Below the pieces are notes generated by a model. It was given only the letters and a program-made list of their open reading frames with translations. It did no database searches and was not told where the DNA came from. The translations under genes were made by a program, and so were the position numbers. Below, in pieces: positions 12,201 through 21,013 of a stretch of DNA of 64,000 nucleotides. Source of the stretch: Dolomedes plantarius. Lineage: Eukaryota; Arthropoda; Arachnida; Araneae; Dolomedidae. The DNA is taken from contig OU015492.1 of the NCBI GenBank assembly GCA_907164885.2, forward strand, positions 197,349,460 to 197,413,459. The letters run 5' to 3'. Each line of letters begins with the position of its first letter. Position 1 is the stretch's first letter.

Positions 12201-15200
12201 AAATAAAGTATGTGTATTATAGTCAAGATTTTATGGTATTAATATTTGAATATGAATATTTTGTTTCATGAGATTTGCCAAAACCAAATGCAGAGAATAG
12301 GCGACACTTCTTTTTATTGTTATTATGCAAGTAAATATATACCCAAAATCTAGTATTCATCAATTTTTAAAATAGTTTGCCAAAATTTTTCTTATTTCTT
12401 TTTTCTATCATTTTGTTAAGATTTTCCTAGTTTTGATAAAAAAAATTTTGCTACTACTAACAAATTTTCATTTGGGAATTGAGTGATTTTTTATTTAAAG
12501 AAAATGGGTGGCGGTCAAAAAAAGTGCACCACTGCTATAAATAATACTTCTTTTAAAGAATATTTGTTCACTAAGTCATGCTTACCAAGAAATACATCAC
12601 TGAACTTATTGTTTTAGATAGATGTGAAAGCAAAGTTTTGAAAAGTAATGTAAAAATGTCCCATAATGTCTAAAAATTAGCAAATGAATTGTTTTCTTTT
12701 TTTAACTTTAATTTCCATGAGCAGAATCATTTTGTTTATAAGTGATGTTGTGGTATTTTAAGGCAGATTATATGGTTTCATTTTTTTTTTCTTCAGTGTT
12801 TTCCTTTAAATCAAATGATGTAGAGAAATGGAGTTTATTAGCCAAGATGCTGTTCTCCGACATAGAAGAATCAAGCTTGTAAGTTGTTTATGACTTCAAA
12901 ATTTTCAGCTGGTACTTTTCTTTGTCTTGTAAATTGTTCATACTGATTGATTCTTATTGGACTAAATTTTTTATTTCTCTAACTATCCTGTGTTTTTTAT
13001 GTGTATACAGGATCAAATTTACTGTGGTTAGCGAGCCTCCATCGGATGAACAAGACTTAGATTGTGAAGAAATTGGCTATGGATCTGTAGATTTAAAAGA
13101 GGTATTTTACTGTACAATTTTGCATGTGTATAAATTCATGTGTATGTTGTTAATCTGAATGTCATTGTGTTTTATTTACATTGTAATCTATAAAGGAAAT
13201 TAAATAACACAGGCCAACGATGAAAAAACTTTTTGAATAAATTTGCCTTATTCTTGTGGTTTTTAGTGTGCTGAAACCGAATATGCCAATAAAAAATCCA
13301 TATCACCCACCATTTTTTCACATTTCAACACTCAATATTTAAAGAAATGACATTTTTAGCGAATTCAATGCCATAAGCTAACCGCTAGTAATATGGCTTT
13401 ACCAAATTCCCATGTTTTTTATGTGAATGGTACGGTAGGGCAAGGGATTAATACTGGTCTAGAAAAATAATCTGACCTGCAAGAAAATCTTTAAAGCCTA
13501 GAGAGAAGAACATTCTGCGCAAGAATCTCGTGGACCCAGAAAACATTCTTCTGCCACAACTACACATAAAATTAGGCCTAATGAAACAGTTTGTGAAAGC
13601 CTTACCCAAAGATGGAGAATGTTTCAAGTATCTCTGCGAGAAGTTTCCTCATCTATCAAAAGCAAAATTGGAAGAAGGCTTGTTTGTTGGGCCTGACATC
13701 CGAAAAATGATGTTCAATCCCAACTTTGAATCAAAAATGACTTTAAAAGAGAGGGATGCTTGGGTATCATTCAAGCAGATTGTGATCAAGTTCTTGGGCG
13801 ACAAAAAGGACCCACTTTATATTTCTATTCAACATGCTGGAAAAGTTCAAAAAGTTAGGCTGTTTGATGAGCCTCAAGATTCACTTTTTGAACAGTCTCC
13901 TTGATTTTTTCCCAGATAATTTGGATGATGTCAGTGAGGAGCAAGGTGAGCATTTTCATCAAGATATTAAATTGATGGAAAGACAGTATTAGGGCCGCTG
14001 AATACCAATATGATGGGAGACTACTGTTGGTCCCTTCACCGAGAAGTTGACCAAGCGATTCACAGGTGAAAAAGCAATATCAGGAGCTTTAAGGAGAAAA
14101 GGGAAAGAAATATAAGCCAAAGCACACATAAAATCTATGTAATAAAAAGGTATTTTCATGTTTATACTTGAATAAAAGTTTGTTCATATCGTAACATTTA
14201 TTTATTTTTATTTTATATGGTATGTTCGGCTAATTTTTAATTTTCTGACGAAGTTACATTGTGATGAAACTGCGGGTGATAGAAAAAAACTGAGGTCAGA
14301 TACGGATTCAGCACCAAAAATTACATAAGAATCAGCTATTAACGTTAAAAAAGTTTTCAAAAAGTCATTTTTCGTTGGCCTGTGTAATCGATGATCAATG
14401 TTATACAGTAAAGGATAAAAAAATTGGATGCTTTCAAATCTAAAATTTTCCTTATTATAGAAGAGGACTAAATATCAGAGTTATCCCCTGATATTTATTC
14501 CTTTGCTGCAATTACAGTCACTACATTGTCTTAGCATTAGATTTTGATAGGTTATTTCAAGAATCATCGTTATCTATATATATAAAACAGTTCCATAACT
14601 GACTGACAGATAACGTACAGACCAAATTGTTGGACCTAAAGGACTGAAATTTTGCATGGTGATTCTTCTCATAGTGTAGGGGTGCACTAAGATTTGTAAA
14701 AAATTATTCTTAGATTTTTTTAAATTAAATTTTTAAGCTGTTTTTTTAACATTCTTTACAGTTTGAATTTAAAATAATAATCTGAGAGTTATAAAATTTA
14801 TATCAAGAGAAAGATCATAAAAATTCCTTCAAAGTGAAATCTTTTTCGAATCTTTACCTCCATTTTCTGATTTTTGGTGAATTTTTAAAGATCAATTTTT
14901 AGAATTTAATTTATTAAATGCTGATCACATTATTTCTTTTCTTTCTTTGATACTTTAAATTAATTTTGTGGCACGTGCATAATAATGAAATAAATTGACA
15001 AGAAAGAAATATTAAAATACGGTAGAAGATAAAATTTAACCACTAGACTAATTGAGATGGAAGTTTTTAAAGAATTTAATTCAAATTAGTATGTTTTATG
15101 GATATTAAACGTACAAATTAATTGCATACATTGACAGTTGTATTTAATTTGAATATTTTCTTCTTTATAATTTTGTCTATAAAAATATCCGCCACAATTT

Positions 15201-17478
15201 TTTATAAATATATATATTTTTCTTTTGGCATTAGTTGCATACATTAGCCATTGTATTTAATTTGAATGTACTCTGTAGCGAAGCATGGAAGTTTATTAAG
15301 AATAGGAACTGATAGATAACATTTATTCAGGCATTGCTCAAATACAGAATAAGCCTATAAAATGGTTTTGCGAAAAGGCCATTTTGACTCCAAAAAACGA
15401 TAAAGCTGTGTTCATTAATGACATGTTGCTAAAGTCCTTTGACAGGGAAGAAATGGTCTACAAGTAGATAGACACTGTCTGCAATTCAGATGATGCTGTT
15501 AATTAGCCAGTATTTTTTAAATTCCCTTAAACCACCAGGTCTTCCATACCATAAGCTTTCCTTGTGGAAGGGCATACCTGTAATGCTCCTTCGGAATTTA
15601 AAACCACCAAAATTGTGTAATGGCACTAGACTACAATTCAAAGCCCTTCATAAAAATTTAATCAAAGCCATTATTTTAATTGGGTGTGCTCAAGGAAAAA
15701 ATGTGTTCGTGCCATGCATTCTTCTAATACCCATTGACCTCCCCTTTGACTTTAAGAGGCTGCAATTTCCCCTCAAAGTATGCTTCGCCATGATGATAAA
15801 TAAGTCTGAGGGCCAAACTTTAAAATACGCTGGCGTAGATTTATAAGAAAATAGTTTCTCCCACAGTCAGTTTTACGTAGCTTGCTAACACATAAGTTCA
15901 CGGACAAGCTTGGTAATATTAGTTCCGCCCAAGGAAGAAACAAAAAAAATTATTTATAAAGAAATCCTCTAAAAAGCAATTTCATTATTTTTTTATTGTA
16001 ATTATCCTAAAATGTACTCCGTAGCGAAGTACGGGTATTCAGCTAGTTTTAGTATATTTCTTTTTTTAATGGCTTTGTATCTTGTAATTAATCCTCAGCT
16101 TGAAGTTACCACAATTAGTTATTACTGTCAAATGACATATTTTTCTAGATGATGATCTCACATTTAAACTTTTGATGCCATTGTTCTAATACATATTCAC
16201 AAAAACTTTTCCATGATTTCATGTAAGCAAATCCTTTTTTTATTTATTTAAATGGTGTAGTAGATAGTTCCCACAGTAGTGACAGAATATAAACAAAAAA
16301 GAAAGAGTATCATAGACTTCCATCATGAAGAGGTCTATCTCATTTGGCAATATTAAATGATTACATTAAAAAATTATCTAAAGAGCTGTTATATCTAAAA
16401 TTAATATTTCTTAGAAATAACTGTAATGCTTTTTTCATCTTGTATGCACTACATTGTATTATGTTTTTATGGAATATGAGTATATTGATGAAAAAATTTG
16501 TGAAAATATTTTAGAGACCAAAAAAGAAAAACAGTTCAAGAAAAAAAATTATTTAAATGCTTAAATGCATACCTGACACCTAAGTAAAAAGCAAAACCCA
16601 TATACATTTTATTTTGTATTTATTTTTTCTTATTTACACAGTAAACTACTGACTTTTGAATGAATTTCATAGATTAATGTATTTAATTTTACCGTGATTG
16701 AAAATGGTTTTTCCTTAATGTGTTTCAGATTTTAATGAACCAAGCAGATAAAATTCAAGAAGATGTAATTAGTAAGTATTTATTATACAGATTTAGATCT
16801 TTATTTAACCAAATTTATTGATCAATGTATTTAGTATGTGATTTACCATGTGCTGCATTTCTCTACACATGAACTATATATAAATATTTGAAGTGTGATA
16901 TTTGCTTTTACAACATGAAGAAAATATATTTTATGAGTTACTGGATTCTTGCAATTTGTACACTTAAGAACTTCAATAGTTCTAAAACATAGTTCAACCT
17001 ATATAACATGTTACAAAATTTTATATCATTTTAGAGTGTATTGGCTTTAAATTTTAAAATAATTTATGGTGAATGGGCTTTAAATTTTAAAATAATTTAT
17101 GATGAATTTCAATGAAAATTTATTTCAATTTGTAAAATTCATTTAAAAGTTTTAATTTTGTCAGTTTTAAAAATATGGGCTCATTTTAATGTGATAAGGG
17201 ATGTAAGTACAAATAAATATACATGTAATAGATTTTTACCTGATAATTACTAAGAATTTTATTTTTTTTGTTACTACGGTACAGTTCTTTATTAGGCATG
17301 TCTTATTAATGTATTGCATTTTCAATTATTTGTTTGATATCACACATTTATTGAAACTTATTAAAAATATTTTTCAGTTTATGATGCTACTGACAGTGAT
17401 ACAGAAATAGGTCAGCTGAATATCAGTGTTCAAGCTTTAGATGTTCTTATGAAGCTCAAAAGTACTTTGGAATCTTGA
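18..17478 (+). CDS. RPGRIP1L: RPGRIP1L/RPGRIP1-like ciliary transition-zone protein, C-terminal exons (5' part outside window)
   Basis: Proposed exons: 18-46, 3172-3366, 4187-4295, 4597-4661, 5486-5525, 7474-7559, 9907-10096, 12797-12878, 13011-13101, 16729-16771, 17378-17478. All have AG acceptors and GT donors, and their phases join into one frame of about 343 codons ending in TGA at 17476-17478. The first part is a Ser/Pro/Glu-rich, probably disordered linker. The last five exons encode a beta-rich domain with motifs such as [38 protein letters not shown] and [19 protein letters not shown]. These match the C-terminal C2-like RPGR-interacting domain of RPGRIP1 and RPGRIP1L as I know it. Family members scaffold the ciliary transition zone with NPHP and MKS proteins; in an arthropod that would mean sensory cilia and sperm, which is inference. 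Invertebrates usually have one gene for the vertebrate pair, so the symbol is by family. Introns are full of transposons. Confidence 0.88.
47..3171. other. Intron-scale non-coding stretch with an unexplained GC-richer block
   Basis: This lies between the first two RPGRIP1L exons. Most is plain AT-rich DNA. From about 1070 to 1700 the composition shifts toward GC, with a ggacggtaccgtc palindrome at the start and short open frames that resemble no known protein. This may be a degenerate repeat, but no terminal repeats or duplicated flanks were found. Confidence 0.4.
3172..3366 (+). CDS. RPGRIP1L: RPGRIP1L exon, Pro/Ser-rich linker
   Basis: Acceptor ctcacag, donor GTATGT, 195 bases, phase 0 to 0. 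It encodes 65 residues rich in Ser, Pro, Lys and Thr, including [17 protein letters not shown]. It looks like a disordered linker between C2 domains, perhaps with SH3-type PxxP motifs (inference). Confidence 0.75.
3741..4013. mobile_element. TTAA-flanked MITE, piggyBac type
   Basis: Direct TTAA copies lie at 3737-3740 and 4014-4017. The ends are inverted repeats: cttttTAACTGTC on the left and gacagttgaaagg on the right. The subterminal gcccaagatagtctcgg resembles one inside the piggyBac at 41525, suggesting relation. It sits in an RPGRIP1L intron. Confidence 0.65.
4187..4295 (+). CDS. RPGRIP1L: RPGRIP1L exon, linker
   Basis: Acceptor tgtacag, 109 bases, ends one base into a codon at GCAG|gtaaaa. 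It encodes a Ser-rich segment ([18 protein letters not shown]...). Phase agrees with both neighbours. Confidence 0.7.
4597..4661 (+). CDS. RPGRIP1L: RPGRIP1L exon, linker
   Basis: Acceptor gttttag, 65 bases, donor GTATCT. Joined to the preceding base it reads [22 protein letters not shown], a Lys/Ser linker. Phase 1 in, 0 out. Confidence 0.65.
5486..5525 (+). CDS. RPGRIP1L: RPGRIP1L micro-exon, linker
   Basis: A 40-base exon with acceptor tttcag and donor GTAATT encodes [13 protein letters not shown] plus one base. It is supported by splice signals and by phase continuity to the acidic exon at 7474. Confidence 0.55.
6228..6290. repeat. AT/GT dinucleotide microsatellite
   Basis: A run of alternating TA with a short central GTGTGTGTGT tract. 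Confidence 0.9.
6973..7210. mobile_element. MITE with about 25-bp terminal inverted repeats
   Basis: The left end CTTATTTGAATAGTGGTCCA is matched by its reverse complement ending at 7210. Length is 238 bp with no coding capacity. No convincing target duplication, so the superfamily is open. Confidence 0.65.
7474..7559 (+). CDS. RPGRIP1L: RPGRIP1L exon, acidic linker
   Basis: Acceptor atttcag, donor GTAAGT, 86 bases. It encodes an acidic stretch ([20 protein letters not shown]...) directly before the C-terminal domain. Acidic low-complexity sequence at this place is typical of RPGRIP1-family proteins. Confidence 0.75.
7644..7841. mobile_element. hAT-type MITE with G-run
   Basis: The ends are CAGTGGCGCACCCAGGA and TCCCTGGGTGCACCACTG. 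The 8-bp repeat TATTTTAC occurs at 7636-7643 and 7842-7849. CAGTG ends plus 8-bp duplications are hAT hallmarks. The interior has long G runs. Confidence 0.8.
7929..8161 (+). repeat. tRNA-derived SINE with 14-bp target duplication
   Basis: AGTTTCAGTCCATT flanks the element perfectly at 7915-7928 and 8162-8175. Pol III box A (TGGCCCAGTTGG, 7939-7950) and box B (GGTTCAATGC, 7984-7993) have tRNA-like spacing. A non-tRNA body and a short CAACAACAA tail follow. Confidence 0.85.
8429..9385 (-). mobile_element. Pogo/Tigger-like element, degenerate
   Basis: The ends (GAACCTCGTTGTAGCGAACT on the left, GGTTCGACTG then TA on the right) match the short MITE at 27574-27875. The right target TA is at 9386-9387; the left end is decayed. 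The minus strand between about 9170 and 8725 reads as an acidic segment followed by [13 protein letters not shown], resembling the C terminus of a Tigger/CENP-B-type transposase. It is non-functional as it stands. Confidence 0.6.
9907..10096 (+). CDS. RPGRIP1L: RPGRIP1L exon, start of C-terminal C2-like domain
   Basis: Acceptor cacaag, 190 bases, phase 0 to 1. It encodes [20 protein letters not shown] and on to TPFSLPKV. This is the first beta strands of the RPGRIP1 C-terminal domain, with the family pattern of a hydrophobic strand, D..V..L.VEYRF, then TP.SLPK. Confidence 0.88.
11112..11152. repeat. Perfect 19-bp inverted repeat, 3-nt loop
   Basis: TTTTCGTAGCATAGGAACA, then tag, then its exact reverse complement. 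It lies inside the degenerate piggyBac and would form a strong hairpin. Confidence 0.85.
11180..11511 (+). pseudogene. piggyBac transposase C-terminal remnant
   Basis: Two open pieces read [20 protein letters not shown] and, after a stop, [20 protein letters not shown] then [11 protein letters not shown]. In intact piggyBac transposases the block around DYN..K.GVD..DQM carries the last catalytic Asp and precedes a hydrophobic region. The N-terminal two thirds are missing. Confidence 0.72.
12797..12878 (+). CDS. RPGRIP1L: RPGRIP1L exon, C-terminal domain
   Basis: Acceptor ttcttcag, 82 bases, donor GTAAGT, phase 1 to 2. It encodes [20 protein letters not shown] and SDIEESS, the helix-containing middle of the domain. 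Confidence 0.85.
13011..13101 (+). CDS. RPGRIP1L: RPGRIP1L exon, C-terminal domain
   Basis: Acceptor gtatacag, 91 bases, phase 2 to 0. It encodes [20 protein letters not shown] and [10 protein letters not shown], the most conserved block of the RPGRIP1/RPGRIP1L C terminus and the best evidence for the gene's identity. Confidence 0.93.
13208..14384 (+). mobile_element. TIR DNA transposon with TAA duplication, carrying an arthropod repeat protein
   Basis: The ends CACAGGCCAACGATGAAAAA and TTTTTCGTTGGCCTGTG are inverted repeats. TAA flanks both sides (13205-13207, 14385-14387). The interior holds the ORF at 13530-13904 plus a frameshifted continuation. I cannot assign the superfamily. Confidence 0.68.
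13530..13904 (+). pseudogene. Repeat-borne protein ([19 protein letters not shown] family), truncated
   Basis: The 124-residue frame starts [20 protein letters not shown], followed by [20 protein letters not shown] and KAWVSF-like motifs. I recall near-identical uncharacterised proteins repeated in aphid and other arthropod genomes ([18 protein letters not shown] type), where the frame continues with LNFFPDN and GERFHQ. Here the continuation ([20 protein letters not shown]) is in another frame from about 13905, so at least one frameshift broke it. Molecular function is unknown to me. It is probably the coding part of the surrounding TIR element rather than a host gene. Confidence 0.6.
14573..16046 (+). 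mobile_element. Helitron with helicase remnant
   Basis: The 5' end TCTATATATATAAAAC and 3' end (hairpin ctccgtagcgaagtacggg, then CTAG at 16043-16046) are Helitron-like, inserted between A and T without duplication. About 14640-15270 matches, in reverse, the element at 63428-64000. From about 15300 on lies Pif1/Helitron helicase coding remnant. Confidence 0.8.
15310..15960 (+). pseudogene. Helitron Rep/helicase C-terminal remnant
   Basis: Frames read [60 protein letters not shown]; and [20 protein letters not shown] followed by LKYAGVDL. These are late motifs of the Pif1-like helicase of Helitrons. Stops (for example after MVYK) and a frameshift near 15500 disable it. The replication-initiator part is absent. 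Confidence 0.8.
16729..16771 (+). CDS. RPGRIP1L: RPGRIP1L exon, C-terminal domain
   Basis: A 43-base exon with acceptor tgtttcag and donor GTAAGT encodes [14 protein letters not shown]. In family members this position joins two strands of the domain. Phase 0 to 1. Confidence 0.82.
17043..17106. repeat. Two-copy tandem repeat, 33-bp period
   Basis: Two units beginning GGCTTTAAATTTTAAAATAA at 17043 and 17076 differ by one base (ggtgaat versus gatgaat). They lie in the last RPGRIP1L intron. Confidence 0.75.
17378..17478 (+). CDS. RPGRIP1L: RPGRIP1L terminal exon with stop
   Basis: Acceptor tttttcag, then 101 bases ending TGA. It encodes [20 protein letters not shown] and [12 protein letters not shown], matching the family's last strand (IG.L.V.V.AL). 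No clear AATAAA follows within the next few hundred bases; candidates occur near 18166 and 18259. Confidence 0.88.
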
Positions 17479-19694
17479 ATGCCATATTTTTATTAGTATT
17501 TTAATATTCCTGTGATATGGAGTACAGTTTTTATATTTTATACAATTTTTAAAAATGAGATTTGTACCTAGTCATTTATATTTAAAAAATTGTATATATT
17601 TTTGGTGTCCTTTTTTATGATAATTAGTAGTATTATGTTTGAAAATATGTTAAGAGAGATGCTAGTAATTGTAAAGTGCCCATTATAAAAAGTCACTGTT
17701 AATTCTCTTATGATGTTAATTTAAACAGTTTTTAAAATTTATATATAAATTGTGTATTTGCATTTGTCACTGAAACTCATTCTATAAGCTGCTAAATCTC
17801 AATTAAATATGGACATAAAAAATTGAGCTCATTACATATAAATAATAATTTTAGACAGTCTTATATTAATGCATTCATGTCTAGGCACATTAGGCCTGTG
17901 GGCATGTTAAATCCAAATACCGAAAATTCCTTCCATGTTGTCAGAGGTAGGAGGAAGGTATGAGCCCTCCAAATGTCACCCCCGAGTGGTTGCTCGGTCA
18001 AAATTGAGGTGGCACTTGGCTAAGTCGGACTCTGACCCTTGTGGTGTTATTGTAAACCGGATCTGCATTTCTCTCAGCTCGCAGCTATGTATGGGTTGTG
18101 GTCTTGCATGTTCTAGCCAGGGGGAAATAAGTCACAACATAACAGCAGAAGATTTGATTTTTGTAATAAAATTTCTCATCATTAAAATGCATAAAAAATT
18201 AAAGAAATAATAGAACCCCTTTTTTCTACAGGATAGTATTATATTGTTTTTATATTCATTCTGCAATAAATTAATATGCTCCAAAAATTCATTATCTAAC
18301 CAGGCCCTTGGTTAAACTTGAAAACTATTTATGAAGCTTTTTTCCTATTATGTGACATCTCTTGAACAGCAGTAGAAGAAAAGTGCAAAACAGGAATTGA
18401 ACTGTAACTTTTTTTGTTGTTTCTGTTATTTATTATAAGCTACTAAACAGTTTATGAGGAGTTAACTAATTAAGTTCTCCTTTAACATGAGTGGTTATTT
18501 TCTATGATGTTTGTTACTTTAGCAGTATTTTCCTTTCTCTACAAAAGCTGAAATAAATTCCAGTTAAATAACTAAGTGTTGAAGCTTATTAATATTTATA
18601 TATTAATTAGCATAATATACCCTTAATCCAAAAGAGATCTAATAAAATGAAAATGAAAACTATTCGATAATCAACATACAGTCACCCTTCTACCCAGTTT
18701 CTGAATATAATTCCTCAGAAACTAAAGAATTATTGCTATACATGAGCATAAATTTGTATTTCTCTTAAACTTTATACTTATTTTAACACGATTTCATGGA
18801 TCACAATCAGTAAGCTTGTTAAGGAAAAAGTTATATGAAGAGTTCCTTGGTATAAATGAAATAAATACTTTAGTGATTTATTTCAATCATTTTTCATTAT
18901 ATATAAAAAAAAAATTAGTCAAATTGTGTTTGTATTATTGTAATGTTGGTAAAAAAAATTTGCAATTTTTAAAATATAATTTACTTTTTAATTATTTCCC
19001 TCCCCCTCCCCCTCCCCAGAAAAAAAAAATAATAAATAAATAAATAAAATTAAGTTCAATGTACTTATTTCTTATTTTGTAATTTTTTGGTAATAAATCT
19101 AGTCAGTATGTACTGTATATATTCTGTAATTATTTACTTTTCTAGTCTCTATGGTTCAAACCAAACAATATTTTACATGTGCAGATATTTTTTATTTTTC
19201 CTTTTAAAAAAAAATTATCTTGGTTATTGACACAATGCACAAGTGTCACCAAATATCAAGTGGAGTTATTTAGTGTGATATGACTAGTCCTAAATGAAAA
19301 GCTTTGTAATGCAAAAAATATTTTTGTACAAATGAATTCTTAATTTGATATGAAATGGTGAGTACTTTATGATAAAAAATATTTAGAAGGTTGTAAAATA
19401 ATTTAAAACATGCAGCAAGCTATAGAAGGAAAAGCCTGCTCAGCAACCACATAAAACACTACTGTCATTAAAATAGTTGTGTTTGTTTTTTTAAATATCT
19501 GATCAATATCACATTTCCCACTCTATTTCTGGTTCAAAAATTAAGGACAAAGGATATTTATGTACGCATATCAGAAAATTTATGACCCAATCTAAAGGTC
19601 CTTTTTTTTTAGTTTTCTTTTCAAAAAAAGAATGTCAATGCAGTTATAGATATGGTATTCATTTATTATTTCCCAAAAATTGATTCATCTAATA
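17479..19694. other. RPGRIP1L 3' flank, AT-rich, no gene seen
   Basis: This includes the unresolved 3' UTR, the SINE fragment and homopolymer-rich DNA (CCCTCCCC and poly-A runs near 19005-19030). No supported coding region. Confidence 0.5.
17930..18150 (+). repeat. SINE-related fragment
   Basis: It shares the block tcggactctgacccttgtgg with the SINE at 7929 (tcgggctctgacccttgtgg) and ends in a similar cacaacataacag tail. The tRNA-like head is not recognisable, so this is a truncated or divergent member in the 3' flank of RPGRIP1L. Confidence 0.55.
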
Positions 19695-21011
19695 TGAGGG
19701 CAGATCAAAAAGTAAGTTGCACTTCCAAGTTATGGCAATTTATTAAATAACTTATACAAAAGCAACACAGCTATGATAGCATACAATGTAAGTTCATTTT
19801 TCCACATAGTTCCCAAGAGACTCTAAACATTTCTCCGAACGGACAACCAACTTTTCAATTCCGGATGCATAGAAATCTCCTCCAGTGCTATGTAACCACA
19901 CGGAGACAGTTGCTTTCATTTCGGAATCGTTGTTCACCGAGATCCTTTTTGAGCTTACCGAAAACATGGAAATCACATGGCGCTAAGTCGGGACTGTATG
20001 GAGGTTGTTGCCTTACCTCCCACTTGAATCGCTGCAGCAGTTCGCACGTTTGGCGGGCCTTGTGAGGTGTTGCGTTATCGTGCAACAAAATCACACCGTC
20101 GCTCAATTTTCCCTGGCGCTTCTCTTTAATTGCTTTACGCAACTGGTTCAACGTTTGACAATACGAAACCGATTGTCGTTCCTTTCGGCATAAATTCCAC
20201 GTGCACCAAACCCTCCATGTCAAAGAACACTGTCGCCATAACCTTTCCTGCTGAAGGTTGAACCTTGGTCTTCTTTCGTTTTGGTGATGAGGTGTGCATG
20301 CATTCCATCGATGTTCTCTTCGTTTCGGGGGTGAAGTGGAGGACCCACAATTCATCCCCTGTGATGATTCGCCACAGAAACTCGTTGCCCTCTGCAGAAT
20401 ACCGTTGCAAAAATGCCAGTGAGGATTGGAAACGTTGTCCCTTGTGATCATCAGTGAGAACACGTGGGACCCATCCTTGACACAGTGTACAAAATCCAAG
20501 GTTCTTCTGAACAATGGAGAACACACTGCCAAATGAAATGTTCAGCATGCTGGAAATTTCCCGCAGTTTTATGTGCCGATTCTCTCTAATGATCACATCC
20601 ACGCGGTCAACATTTGCAACGGTACTGGACGTTGCGGGCCTGCCTTCGCGATATTTGTCCGTGATATCCGTGCGTCTGGCTTCAAATTGTTGACACCACT
20701 TTACAATACCTTGCCGAGAAATTGCGCGCTCACCATATACAGCAATGATTTCACGATGAATGTCCATGCAATTAATCCGTTTGGCCCATAGAAATCTGAT
20801 TGTTGTACGCACCTCCAATTTGGAGTGAACATCCAGTTGACACGCCATTAATTTTAGCCCGCTATCCACACACAAGAAGACGGGAAACCACACCAACCTT
20901 CCTATCGGACGTTTGAGCAGCTAATGTCCCTTTCTCTGCCTTGTCCAAGATTACGACACACAGCACGCTCTTGCGGCGAGTTAGTGCAACTTACTTTTTG
21001 ATCCGCCCTCG
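19695..21011 (-). mobile_element. Mariner element, nearly full length
   Basis: Inverted ends GAGGGCAGATCAAAAAGTAA and TTACTTTTTGATCCGCCCTC lie at the termini, with TA at 19693-19694 and 21012-21013. The 1317-bp size is typical of mariner. It carries a frameshifted transposase on the minus strand. Confidence 0.93.
19794..20848 (-). pseudogene. Mariner transposase, two frameshifts
   Basis: Reading starts MACQLDVHSKLEVRTTIRF at 20848. The helix-turn-helix region follows, then IITGDELW (first Asp), ILLHDNATPH (second Asp) and YSPDLAPCDFHVFGKLKKDL (third Asp of the DD34D triad). The C terminus is GGDFYASGIEKLVVRSEKCL ending ESLGNYVEK and a stop at 19794. The frame shifts near 20190 and again near 19900, so it is dead despite intact motifs. 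A cut-and-paste transposase of the mariner family. Confidence 0.9.
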
Positions 21012-21013
21012 TA

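Larger units (their letters stand above)
10609..12236. mobile_element. TA-flanked Tigger-like element nested in hAT element
   Basis: The left end CTGTAAAATCTTCAGTATAA and right end TATAGTCAAGATTTTATGG are inverted repeats, bounded by TA at 10607-10608 and 12237-12238. The same family occurs at 37120-37637. Its inner DNA is interrupted by the TTAA element at 10707-11949. Confidence 0.7.
10408..12534. mobile_element. hAT-type non-autonomous element hosting two nested insertions
   Basis: The left end CAGTAGTGCGCAAACTGTGG and right end AAAAGTGCACCACTG are inverted relatives. Flanks CTATAAAG (10400-10407) and CTATAAAT (12535-12542) form an 8-bp duplication with one mismatch. It lies in an RPGRIP1L intron and contains the elements at 10609-12236 and 10707-11949. 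Confidence 0.7.

Noticed and set aside
15490..15846. 118-codon ORF as a host gene
   Set aside because: Its sequence is the C-terminal part of a Helitron helicase and it sits inside Helitron ends.
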